DNA of 15,954 nt from an uncultured Collinsella sp. (GTDB lineage: Bacteria; Actinomycetota; Coriobacteriia; Coriobacteriales; Coriobacteriaceae): NCBI GenBank assembly GCA_958433005.1, contig CAUAWV010000045.1, positions 1-15,954 of the forward strand, given 5' to 3'. This document shows, piece after piece, positions 1-7,481 of this stretch. The notes beneath the pieces are model-generated. The model was not told where the DNA came from and ran no database searches. It was given only the letters and a program-made list of their open reading frames with translations. Both the position numbers and the translations under genes were made by a program. Every line of letters begins with the position of its first letter. The first letter of the stretch is position 1.

Positions 1-62
1 GGGAACTAAGGGAGGGGCACAACCTCGAAAAGCTCTATAAGGCTGGCGAATTCGATGTCTAG
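1..62 (+). CDS. C-terminal end of a probable AAA-type ATPase (truncated by window edge)
   Basis: Only the last 19 codons and a TAG stop (60-62) are inside the window, in the frame whose codons start at position 3. They read ELREGHNLEKLYKAGEFDV. An ending of the form 'GHNLEKLY.AGEF' recalls the C-termini of AAA_15/AAA_21-type ATPases that are paired with RloB/TOPRIM-like partners in abortive-infection modules; this is a memory-based resemblance on very little sequence. The gene overlaps the start of the next gene (ATG at 55) by 8 bases, so the two are probably translated together. Nothing can be said about Walker motifs, which would lie upstream of the window. Confidence 0.5.
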   Translation, partial: ELREGHNLEKLYKAGEFDV

Positions 63-810
63 GAAGCAAGTCCTGCTTATCGTTGAGGGTATAAAGCAGG
101 AGATTAAACTCTTTCATGCTCTCTTTGAGTGCTATGGTCTCGACATTGGCTATGAGATCGTTTCCTATAACACAAATATCTACGAGCTTTACGAAAGGAT
201 GTTTTCGGACGGCTTTCAGGACGACTTATCACTTCTCGGCGTCCTTAAGGAACGCGCGTCCGAAGAGGATAAGTGGTTATTTGACCAGGATTATTCTGAT
301 GTTTTGCTGGTCTTTGACTATGAGCTCCAAGATAATAGGTTCTCACCTGCACGGTTGGAGGAAATGCAACGTTACTTTAACGAGAGCACAGACAATGGCA
401 AGCTCTACGTTAATTATCCAATGGTTGAGGCGTGTAAGCATTTTCTGAAAATGCCCGACGTAGAATATCTAAACAGAACTGTTTCCCGTAAAGATGTTTT
501 GAAATACAAGTCAATCGTTGGCAATGCTTCTAGATACCAGAGTTTTGAGCGGCATTTTATTAGGCCTGACGTTGATGAAATGATTGTGCTTACCGCCATC
601 AAGGCGCTTCGGTTGTGCGGCTATAACGGCGAGGCCGGTTATGAGTCTGAGTATAGAGACCTTGACCATGAGACGATCGTGAAGGCGCAAAACGATACTT
701 TGCGTTTGGCTGATGAGGTATGGGTTCTTGGTACCTGTCTGCTATTTATTTTAGATTACTCAACGGGTCTTATTGATTTCGCGGGAATCGAGTCGAAGCT
801 ACTTGGCTAG
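55..810 (+). CDS. RloB/TOPRIM-like protein, partner of an AAA ATPase (putative defence module)
   Basis: A 251-residue soluble protein with no signal peptide or membrane segment. Its plan resembles the TOPRIM-like RloB/AbiLii group: a first strand with an acidic turn (LLIVEG, Glu11), then a hydrophobic strand ending in acidic residues (VLLVFDYELQD, Asp88, Glu90, Asp93) that would match the TOPRIM DxD site, then a NYPMVEACKHF stretch near residue 121. In known systems such proteins are nuclease-like effectors working with an ATPase encoded just upstream, which fits the 8-base overlap with the truncated gene before it. The middle acid is Glu (DYE) where I expect Asp in DxD, so catalysis is not certain. 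The ATG at 55 has only a weak Shine-Dalgarno sequence, consistent with coupling. Codon and base use is AT-richer than the rest of the window, suggesting transfer. The defence role is inference. Confidence 0.6.
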   Translation: MSRKQVLLIVEGIKQEIKLFHALFECYGLDIGYEIVSYNTNIYELYERMFSDGFQDDLSLLGVLKERASEEDKWLFDQDYSDVLLVFDYELQDNRFSPARLEEMQRYFNESTDNGKLYVNYPMVEACKHFLKMPDVEYLNRTVSRKDVLKYKSIVGNASRYQSFERHFIRPDVDEMIVLTAIKALRLCGYNGEAGYESEYRDLDHETIVKAQNDTLRLADEVWVLGTCLLFILDYSTGLIDFAGIESKLLG

Positions 811-863
811 ACTTCTGGACGCTGCTAGTTCTGATTAATGTTGTCGATGCGGGGCTGTCATTT

Positions 864-988
864 CGGAAGTGCGGTGAAAAAATCGGAAACCTCCGAGCAC
901 AAACTGATTTTCGGCAACAAAACCGCAGGTCTCGGATGTCTAAAACAGGGGTCTGGTCGACCGTTCTCGGTTTTTCACCGCACTTCCG
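864..988. repeat. Long inverted-repeat element 1 (18-bp perfect arms, 89-base loop)
   Basis: The left arm CGGAAGTGCGGTGAAAAA (864-881) is the exact reverse complement of 971-988. The loop between them carries AAAACCGCAGGT (919-930) and, at 942-962, a block beginning AAAACAGG and ending GTCTGGTCGACC. The same two blocks, in the same order, occur on the minus strand of the element at 13447-13602, whose arms have a different sequence. It could be a structured RNA, a mobile repeat or a transcription-end signal for the defence gene. No uridine tract follows the right arm, so a simple intrinsic terminator is unlikely. Confidence 0.75.
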
Positions 989-1073
989 GATTGGGCGCGC
1001 ATTTAGCACCCTCGATGTCTCCTCATCCTCTAAAAAAGTTCTTAAAACAGCCTTAAAGGCGTTCCAACTCGCG

Positions 1074-1103
1074 TTGACAGCGTAAAATACGCATGTTTGA
1101 CTA
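1074..1103 (+). promoter_or_regulatory. Candidate pel operon promoter with internal palindrome
   Basis: A perfect -35 box TTGACA lies at 1074-1079. At the right distance only weak -10 candidates are seen (TTGACT 1097-1102, TGACTA 1098-1103), so the -10 call is poor. Between the boxes is a palindrome GCGTA-AAA-TACGC (1080-1092), a plausible repressor site because a bound protein would block polymerase. It is followed by AGAGGAAGG (1121-1129) and the ATG at 1137. This is the only clear promoter-like signal before the eight-gene operon. Confidence 0.4.
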
Positions 1104-1136
1104 TGACAGAAGTGGATTTTAGAGGAAGGGTGCGCT

Positions 1137-3275
1137 ATGGAGGTGCTGGTTGTTGGCAACACCGCATATGTTGACGATGACTTTTGCGCCAAGGCGTTTC
1201 CCGGGGACCACGTTAAGGTCGTCGCTGCCGCGGAAGCGCGCCGCGACGAGTCGTCGCCCCATGCCTCGTGGAAAGAGCTCCTCCAGCACCTGGATCAGGC
1301 CTTCGAGTTCGACCGCGTGGTCTACCTGTCTAATTTCCTTACCCCGCATACCGATACCGTGGGCGATATCGAGCTGCTGCGCTCGGTCTTTCGTACGTGC
1401 GCGGGTCGCCGGGTCCAACTACTGTATGTAGCGGGGCCCGCGGGTGCCGAGGGTGCCGCCGATGCCGCGGGGCGAACGGGCAAGGGCATTATCGCGCACG
1501 CAGCCAACGACCTGTGCCGCTACTACGCTGCTCGCGAGGGCGTTCAGACTAAGATCCTGCGCGTGCCGTTCCTGTATACCGCGTCTGCCGCGCTGGAGGA
1601 CCCGTTTTTGGTGCCGATGTTCGACGCATGCTCAACCGGATCGGCCGCTTTGCAGGGCGCGCAGGATGCGATGTTTCCGCTGCTGTGTGCCGAAGAACTT
1701 TCGGTGCTGGTACGCCGTATCTTCGACAGCTGGGATGGCAACTTTGAGACGCTCGATGTAGCCGATACCTTCCATCACACGGTGGGTGAGGTGGGCGAGG
1801 CCCTTCAGGCGCTGTTCCCAGGGCTCTCAGTTGCCTATGGCGAATCTGCCGGCTACGCCCTGCCCGCCAGCGACGTCGCTCGCGTGCGCTATGGCTGGTT
1901 TCAGCGCTACGACTTGCTGCGCGACCTCTCGACCATTCAGGCTCGCTGGGATGCTGGCCGTGCAAAGAAGGTCAACCCCTTGCGCGCCGCCATCGACCGC
2001 ATCCAGCTGCGCACACTGCCTATTAAATGCCTAGAGACGGGCGTTGCTTGGGTTCTGTTCGAGGTGCTGGAGCGCTTGTTCTCCCAATCGACCCAGCTCA
2101 ACGTGCTCGATTATCGCCTGCTCTACGTGGTGCTCATCGGCACGCTGTATGGCTTGGACTTTGGCTTGGTTGCGGCGCTGCTGGCGTCGGTGGGTTTGGC
2201 CGCGAGCTACTTTACTCAGTACGGCTATACCTTCCAGGGCCTTTTCTACGAGCCGTCCAACTGGCTGCCGTTTATTGCGTACTTTGTTGTGGGTGCCGTG
2301 TGCGGCTATGTGCAGCTGCGCAACAGCGAAGCCATTAGGGCGGAGCGCGATCAAAACGAGCTCGTGCGCAACCGCAATACGTTCCTTACGCAGCTCTACC
2401 ACGACGCGATCGAGGACAAGCGCGCGTACAGGCGCCAGATCGTAGGTCGCCACGACAGCTTTGGCAAGATCTTTGCCGTGACGCAGGAGCTTGACGTGCT
2501 CAACCCACGCGACATTTATCGCAAGTGCTGCGAGCTTCTGGGCGAGATCCTCGAGAACGATTCGGTGGCGATCTACCATGTTTCGGGCGGGGCATTTGCA
2601 CGCCTGGTGGCGGCAAGTCCCGCGATTGCCGAAGATGCCGCACGTTCGCTCACGCTTGAGCAGCTTGCACCCCTTTTGGGCGACGGGGGTCGTTCGAACC
2701 TGTGGGTGAACCGCGAGCTGACGCCGGGGCTTCCCATGTTTGGATACACAATCGAGCGCGATGGGGCACCCGCCGTGTTGATCTTTGTGCGTAGTGCGGC
2801 CGAAAACCAAATGACGCTCTATTACCAAAACCTGTTCCGCATCTTGTGTGGCCTGGTCGAAAGCGCGCTGGGCCGTGCCTTTGACTATGAGGCGGTGGCA
2901 CAGGATAAACGCTGCGTTGACGGCACTTGCGTGCTCAAGCAGGCTGCCTTTGGCCAAGAGCTCGCGGCCGAGCAGGCGCTGGCAGATGGCAAGATGGGCA
3001 GCTTTTTGCTCCTGCGCGTGGTACCGGGCATGGAGTCTGTCGGCGAGCTGGCGGCCGCAATTGGGCCGGCAATCCGCGAGAGCGATGCGGCGGGCCTGGT
3101 CGATGGTGACATGCTCTACCTGCTTATGCGCCAGGCAAAGGCGTGCGATCTGCCCATTATCCGCGAGCGCCTGAGCGAAAAGCAGATTGCGGTGGAGCCC
3201 GTTGACGGCGAGGACATCGTGGCGCTGCTGCAGCACATCTCTTACACCGGTGACGGTGAGGGGGGTGCCGCTTGA
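1137..3275 (+). CDS. pelD: PelD-like c-di-GMP receptor with N-terminal SDR-like domain
   Basis: A 712-residue protein fusing two units. Residues 1 to about 280 resemble an extended short-chain dehydrogenase/NDP-sugar epimerase (MEVLVVGNTAY at the start, LCRYYAAREG..TKILRVPFLY in the middle), but the glycine-rich nucleotide motif and the YxxxK pair are not recognisable, so this part is probably not an active enzyme. Residues about 298-400 hold several membrane segments, then a charged helix (about 401-445), a GAF-like domain (about 450-590) and a degenerate GGDEF domain. The GGDEF signature reads DGDML (656-660), while five residues before it stands RESD (Arg647-Asp650), matching the RxxD site by which PelD binds c-di-GMP. 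In Pel systems PelD is the inner-membrane switch that turns on polymer synthesis. First gene of the operon; Shine-Dalgarno AGAGGAAGG precedes the ATG. Confidence 0.82.
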   Translation: MEVLVVGNTAYVDDDFCAKAFPGDHVKVVAAAEARRDESSPHASWKELLQHLDQAFEFDRVVYLSNFLTPHTDTVGDIELLRSVFRTCAGRRVQLLYVAGPAGAEGAADAAGRTGKGIIAHAANDLCRYYAAREGVQTKILRVPFLYTASAALEDPFLVPMFDACSTGSAALQGAQDAMFPLLCAEELSVLVRRIFDSWDGNFETLDVADTFHHTVGEVGEALQALFPGLSVAYGESAGYALPASDVARVRYGWFQRYDLLRDLSTIQARWDAGRAKKVNPLRAAIDRIQLRTLPIKCLETGVAWVLFEVLERLFSQSTQLNVLDYRLLYVVLIGTLYGLDFGLVAALLASVGLAASYFTQYGYTFQGLFYEPSNWLPFIAYFVVGAVCGYVQLRNSEAIRAERDQNELVRNRNTFLTQLYHDAIEDKRAYRRQIVGRHDSFGKIFAVTQELDVLNPRDIYRKCCELLGEILENDSVAIYHVSGGAFARLVAASPAIAEDAARSLTLEQLAPLLGDGGRSNLWVNRELTPGLPMFGYTIERDGAPAVLIFVRSAAENQMTLYYQNLFRILCGLVESALGRAFDYEAVAQDKRCVDGTCVLKQAAFGQELAAEQALADGKMGSFLLLRVVPGMESVGELAAAIGPAIRESDAAGLVDGDMLYLLMRQAKACDLPIIRERLSEKQIAVEPVDGEDIVALLQHISYTGDGEGGAA

Positions 3276-4177
3276 TCTCGCTTGTCGTTGCTGCCGTCTT
3301 GCTGCTGATTCATGCGCTGGTTTGCCTGGTGCTGTGGACGCTTATGAAGTTGGGCCTGCTGCCGGTGCGCGGGCACATGCTGGCTGTGATAGTGCTGGTG
3401 CCGCTGTGGGGCCCGTTGCTGGTGGTTCTGCTATCGGTCCGCGGCGCGGTGTTTGGCGAGGGGCTGAAAGAGTCTGCGCTGGAGTCGCTGCGCTTCAACG
3501 ACGACCTGCATCGCAGCATCCTAGTGCACGACCGTGAAACCGATGCGGGCGTGATCCCGCTCGAGGAGGCGCTCATCGTCAACGACCCGGCAGAACGGCG
3601 CCGACTAATGCTCTCCATGCTCACCGAGGAGCCCGACGCGTACCTAGCGCAGCTGCAGGCGGCCAAGCTTAACGACGACGTTGAGGTGGCTCACTATGCC
3701 GCGACGGCGGTGGCGCAGATCTCCAAGGAGTCCGACCTTAAACTGCAGCAGCTGGAGCGTGCCTTTAAGACGGACCCGAGGGCGCAAAACCTCAACGAAT
3801 ACTGCGATTTTCTTGGTGAATACTTGGGCTCGGGCTTGGCCGAGGGGCGCGTGGCTCAGATTCAGCGCCAACAGTACGCGCGCCTGCTTGCGCGTCGCTG
3901 CGAGCGCGAGGACACCCTTGAGCTTCGCATTCGATACGCGACGGCGCTGGCCGATGTCGGACAGATCGACGAGGCGCAGGCCGTGACCGACCAGTTGGTG
4001 CTCGACGTGCCCGAGGAGCAGGAGGTTTGGATGCTTTGTCTGCGCCTTGCGGTGATGCGCCGCGACGGTGACGAGGTCCACCGCGTGATCGATGCGATTG
4101 ACAAACAGCATGTATACTTGAGCGCCGCCAACCGCGAGGAACTGGCGTTTTGGCGCAACGGAGAGGAGGCCCGATGA
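3272..4177 (+). CDS. pelE: PelE-like membrane protein with TPR-like repeats
   Basis: A 301-residue protein with two N-terminal membrane segments (about residues 2-25 and 35-57) and a long helical cytoplasmic part (about 95-295). Helix-turn-helix units such as AHYAATAVAQ, QLERAFKTDPRAQN and RIRYATALADVGQIDEAQA look like tetratricopeptide repeats. This is the plan of PelE, which joins PelD and the PelF glycosyltransferase in the Pel membrane complex. The proposed start is TTG at 3272, which shares bases with the pelD stop TGA (3273-3275) and follows a strong purine run (GAGGGGGG, 3258-3265), typical of translational coupling. Position between pelD and the deacetylase gene matches the pelDEAFG order. 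Sequence alone identifies the fold weakly; context carries most of the call. Confidence 0.72.
   Translation: MISLVVAAVLLLIHALVCLVLWTLMKLGLLPVRGHMLAVIVLVPLWGPLLVVLLSVRGAVFGEGLKESALESLRFNDDLHRSILVHDRETDAGVIPLEEALIVNDPAERRRLMLSMLTEEPDAYLAQLQAAKLNDDVEVAHYAATAVAQISKESDLKLQQLERAFKTDPRAQNLNEYCDFLGEYLGSGLAEGRVAQIQRQQYARLLARRCEREDTLELRIRYATALADVGQIDEAQAVTDQLVLDVPEEQEVWMLCLRLAVMRRDGDEVHRVIDAIDKQHVYLSAANREELAFWRNGEEAR
4160..4169 (+). promoter_or_regulatory. Ribosome binding site fixing the deacetylase start
   Basis: GGAGAGGAGG ends four bases before ATG 4174, whose last two bases begin the pelE stop (ATGA). The open frame runs eight codons further upstream to a TTG at 4150, but that codon has no ribosome binding site, so 4174 is preferred. 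Confidence 0.8.
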
Positions 4178-6054
4178 GCGTGGTACAGCATATCCGCGAC
4201 CGTGCGTGCCATTTTCGCTGGATGGGGCTGCTTGTGGTGTGGGCGGTCTTTATTGCCATGGCGGCCGTGCTGCTGGTGGAGCGTGCCGGCGTGCAGTACA
4301 GTGCGGGCCAGCATAAGCTGGGGATGCTTGCCGCCAACGATGCGGTGCCGGCTTCCTCGGCAATATTTGGCCAAAAGTCCACGTTCTTGGTCATTACCGA
4401 TACCGACCAAGCGGGCGTCGAGGACGTAAAGGAACAGTTCGACCAGATTCTGCTCGACATGAAGATCGCGCACCGCGACGTGGACCTTGCCCTGGACGGC
4501 GCGGATGCCATTCCCTCGCTGACCTCCTACGATCGCGTGATTTTGCTCATGCCGTCGCTCGATGGGCTCGGTACGCACCTGAGCGACATTATGAGTTGGG
4601 TGAGTGCCGGCGGTTCGCTTATGCTCGCCATGCCTCCGGATAACTCGGGCTATCTGCAAGTGATTGCTCCCAAGCTTGGCATTGAATCTGCCGGATATGA
4701 CTATGTAAAAGCCGAAAGCATTGTGCCGAGCGAGGACTTTATGCTGGGCGGGGGAGAGCGCTACGAGCTCTCGGACCCCTTCGATTCGTCGCTTTCGGTT
4801 TCGCTGCGCGAGACGGCGCATGAGTGGGCTAAGACCGGCGATGCGGGCGCCCCGCTCATTTGGTCGAATGATTGCGGTAGCGGGCGCACCGTGGTATGCA
4901 ATATCGGTATCTATGACAAGGTCATGCGCGGCTTTTACGCCGCGGCGATCAGCCTGCTGGGCGATGCCACGGCCTATCCGGTCATCAACAGCGCCGTCTT
5001 CTATCTGGACGACTTTCCCAGTCCCGTGCCCTCGGGTGACGGCACCTACATCAAGCGCGACTACGGGCTTTCCATTGCCGACTTTTATACCAAAGTCTGG
5101 TGGCCCGATCTGCAAAAGCTCGCGCAACAATACGGCATTCGCTATACCGGCGTGATGATCGAAAACTACGAGGACGCGGTCAACCAGACCGAGCCCGCGC
5201 GCCAGGCCGATACCACGCAGTTCCGCTACTTTGGCGGCATGCTGCTGCAGATGGGCGGAGAGCTGGGTTTCCACGGCTACAACCATCAGCCGCTGGCGCT
5301 CTGGGATACCGACTATGGCACGTTGTACGACTACAAGACATGGAAGAACAAGGAGACGCTCGTCGCTTCACTCAACGAGCTTATCGCCTTCCAGGACGAG
5401 GTGCTGCCCAACGCGCGCGGCTCGGTCTACGTGCCGCCGTCGAATATCCTTTCGACCCGTGCGCGCCAGCTTATCGGCACCGACGTTCCGCGCATTAAGA
5501 CCATCGCCAGTACGTATTTTGAGGATGGCACCGACCTGCCGTACGTGCAGGAGTTTGGCGTGGCGAGCGATGGCATTGTGGAGCAGCCGCGCATTGTCTC
5601 GGGCGGCATGGTCGACGATTCCTACATGCGTCTGGCTGCCGTGTCCGAGCTCAACATGCACTACGTGAGCACGCACTTTATGCATCCAGACGACCTTTTG
5701 GACCCCGATCGCGGCGCTACGGAGGGCTGGGAGGTCTACAAGGGCGGCCTGACCGACTACCTGGACTGGCTTTCCAAGTCTGCGCCCGACCTGCGTCGCC
5801 AGACCGGCTCGGAATGCTCGGGCGCCATCCAGCGTTTTTCGTCCGTGACGGTGAGCGTGGATACAGACGCGAATGCCTGGACGCTCAGCCTGGGCAATTT
5901 CCACGACGAGGCGTGGCTCATGTTCCGCGCCAACAACGGTGAGCCGGGTGCAGTCACGGGTGGCGAGATTACGCATCTGACGGGCGACCTGTACCTGGTC
6001 AAAGCCACGGACAAGACGGTGACCATTGCGCGCAAGGAGGGTGGCGACAAATGA
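4174..6054 (+). CDS. pelA: PelA-type polysaccharide deacetylase (DUF2194), membrane anchored
   Basis: A 626-residue protein starting at the ATG that overlaps the pelE stop. One N-terminal membrane segment (about residues 17-38) would anchor it with the rest outside the cell. Residues about 65-260 look like a Rossmann/glutamine-amidotransferase-like domain (FLVITDTD, DRVILLMPSLDG). The deacetylase domain follows: FYLDDFPSPVP carries the Asp-Asp pair (279-280), and GFHGYNH gives the metal-binding His367 and His371, the HxxxH pattern of carbohydrate esterases of this kind. A C-terminal beta-rich part ends the protein. Pel polymer is partly deacetylated by PelA; in Gram-positive clusters the deacetylase is a DUF2194 protein. 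The glycoside hydrolase domain found in Pseudomonas PelA is not present here or elsewhere in the window. The next gene overlaps by 4 bases. Confidence 0.8.
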   Translation: MSVVQHIRDRACHFRWMGLLVVWAVFIAMAAVLLVERAGVQYSAGQHKLGMLAANDAVPASSAIFGQKSTFLVITDTDQAGVEDVKEQFDQILLDMKIAHRDVDLALDGADAIPSLTSYDRVILLMPSLDGLGTHLSDIMSWVSAGGSLMLAMPPDNSGYLQVIAPKLGIESAGYDYVKAESIVPSEDFMLGGGERYELSDPFDSSLSVSLRETAHEWAKTGDAGAPLIWSNDCGSGRTVVCNIGIYDKVMRGFYAAAISLLGDATAYPVINSAVFYLDDFPSPVPSGDGTYIKRDYGLSIADFYTKVWWPDLQKLAQQYGIRYTGVMIENYEDAVNQTEPARQADTTQFRYFGGMLLQMGGELGFHGYNHQPLALWDTDYGTLYDYKTWKNKETLVASLNELIAFQDEVLPNARGSVYVPPSNILSTRARQLIGTDVPRIKTIASTYFEDGTDLPYVQEFGVASDGIVEQPRIVSGGMVDDSYMRLAAVSELNMHYVSTHFMHPDDLLDPDRGATEGWEVYKGGLTDYLDWLSKSAPDLRRQTGSECSGAIQRFSSVTVSVDTDANAWTLSLGNFHDEAWLMFRANNGEPGAVTGGEITHLTGDLYLVKATDKTVTIARKEGGDK

Positions 6055-7478
6055 GAATCTGCTTGGTACTCGAGGGTTGCTACCCCTATGTGCACGGCGG
6101 CGTATCTACCTGGATGCATGGCTATATCCAGGCCATGCCCGAGCACGAGTTTGTGCTGTGGGTGATCGGCGCGCATGCTGCCGACCGCGGCAAGTTTGTC
6201 TACGAGCTGCCCGGCAACGTGGTCGAGGTGCACGAGGTGTTCCTGGACGACGCTCTGCGGCTTTCGGGCGAGCAACATGAAACCAGTTTTAACGACCGCG
6301 AGCGCGAGGCGCTACGCCGCCTGGTGTCGCTCTCCAATCCGGACTGGGACGTGCTGTTCGATATCTTTCAGCGCCGTCGCGTGCATCCGCTCTCGTTTTT
6401 GCAGAGCCGAACGTTTATGGACATCTTCCGCGACGTGTGCCTGGCCGAGTACCCCTACACGCCCTTTGCCGATGCATTCCACACCATGCGCTCCATGTTG
6501 CTTCCCGTGCTCTACCTGTTGGGCAGCGAGGTGCCGGTGGCCGATGTGTACCATGCCATCTCGACCGGCTACGGTGGCCTGCTCGCCTGCCTGGGCTCAA
6601 GCGTTCACCATGCGCCGGTGCTGCTGACCGAGCATGGCATCTATACCCGCGAGCGCGAGGAAGAGATCATTCGCGCTGACTGGGTGGTGCCGTCGTTTAA
6701 GGACCGCTGGATTCGCTTTTTCTACCTGCTTTCGGAGGAGATCTACCGCCGCGCCTTCCGCGTGACGAGTTTGTTCCATAACGCCCGTAAGACGCAGATC
6801 GATATGGGGTGCGATGCCGACAAATGTCTGGTTATTCCCAACGGCATCCAGTTCGACCGCTTTAAGGACATTCCCTTAAAGATCGATGACGGCTGGATGG
6901 ACATTGGCGCGGTGGTGCGCCTGGCGCCCATCAAGGACGTCAAGACCATGATCTATGCGTTCTTTGAGCTGCACGAGCGCCTGCCCAAGGTGCGCCTGCA
7001 CATTATGGGCGGCGTGGACGACGAGGAGTACGGCGCTGAGTGCCACGCGCTGGTCGATACCCTGGGCGTGCGCGACCTGATCTTTACTGGCCGCGTCAAC
7101 GTGGTCGAGTACATGGAAAAGCTCGACTTTACCATTTTGACGAGCATCTCCGAGGGCCAGCCGCTCAGCGTGCTGGAGTCGCTTGCAGCGCGCCGTCCCT
7201 GCGTGACGACCGAGGTGGGCTGCTGTCGCGAGCTGCTCGAAGGCGCCCCGGGCGACGACTTTGGCGTGGCGGGTTTTGTGACGCCGCCCATGTATCGCAA
7301 GGGCTTGGCCGATTCCATGGAGCGCATGTGCACAAGCCGCGCCCGTCGCATTGAGATGGGGGAGCGTGGCCAGCGTCGCGTTGCCACGTACTTTTTGCAC
7401 GAGCAGATGCTCGCCAACTATCGCGCGCTGTACGACGTGACGGCGCGTGCGTTTGACCTGCCCAGAGAGGGGGAGTAG
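6051..7478 (+). CDS. pelF: PelF-like GT4 glycosyltransferase
   Basis: A 475-residue cytoplasmic protein of the GT-B fold, family GT4. It opens with the PelF-type start MRICLVLEGCYPYVHGGVSTW, where the glycine-rich loop contacts the acceptor, and contains TEHGIYTRERE, typical of PelF. The donor-binding EX7E motif is SEGQPLSVLE (Glu368 and Glu376). GAVVRLAPIKDVKTMI begins the second Rossmann domain. In known Pel systems PelF polymerises from UDP-N-acetylhexosamines and needs activation through the PelD-PelE-PelG complex. The ATG at 6051 overlaps the preceding stop (ATGA) behind AAGGAGG. Length equals the usual family length. This is the strongest single marker of the locus. Confidence 0.92.
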   Translation: MRICLVLEGCYPYVHGGVSTWMHGYIQAMPEHEFVLWVIGAHAADRGKFVYELPGNVVEVHEVFLDDALRLSGEQHETSFNDREREALRRLVSLSNPDWDVLFDIFQRRRVHPLSFLQSRTFMDIFRDVCLAEYPYTPFADAFHTMRSMLLPVLYLLGSEVPVADVYHAISTGYGGLLACLGSSVHHAPVLLTEHGIYTREREEEIIRADWVVPSFKDRWIRFFYLLSEEIYRRAFRVTSLFHNARKTQIDMGCDADKCLVIPNGIQFDRFKDIPLKIDDGWMDIGAVVRLAPIKDVKTMIYAFFELHERLPKVRLHIMGGVDDEEYGAECHALVDTLGVRDLIFTGRVNVVEYMEKLDFTILTSISEGQPLSVLESLAARRPCVTTEVGCCRELLEGAPGDDFGVAGFVTPPMYRKGLADSMERMCTSRARRIEMGERGQRRVATYFLHEQMLANYRALYDVTARAFDLPREGE

Positions 7479-7481
7479 CCG

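Larger units (their letters stand above)
811..1136. other. Intergenic stretch of 326 bases
   Basis: It holds a long inverted-repeat element (864-988) and, near its right end, a candidate promoter with a small palindrome for the pel operon. The parts 811-863 and 989-1070 show no gene or clear site; a short palindrome GCCTTAAAGGC at 1050-1060 is the only other structure seen. The open frames crossing this stretch on either strand lie over the repeat and look non-coding. Confidence 0.6.

Noticed and set aside
838..1056. A 72-codon plus-strand frame and a 140-codon minus-strand frame (770-1192) across the intergenic stretch
   Set aside because: Both lie over the inverted-repeat element and carry no domain or convincing start.
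1050..1060. GCCTTAAAGGC as a minus-strand terminator
   Set aside because: The stem is only five base pairs, and no minus-strand gene ends there.
1030..1136. A c-di-GMP riboswitch before pelD
   Set aside because: No conserved c-di-GMP-I or -II core was recognised, and the space is small; control seems to act through the PelD protein.
3862..5286. A 474-codon minus-strand open frame opposite pelE and pelA; likewise 2031-3236, 9172-10356, 5368-5976 and 14782-15741
   Set aside because: All are antisense shadows of well-supported genes, with no ribosome binding site or recognisable domain.
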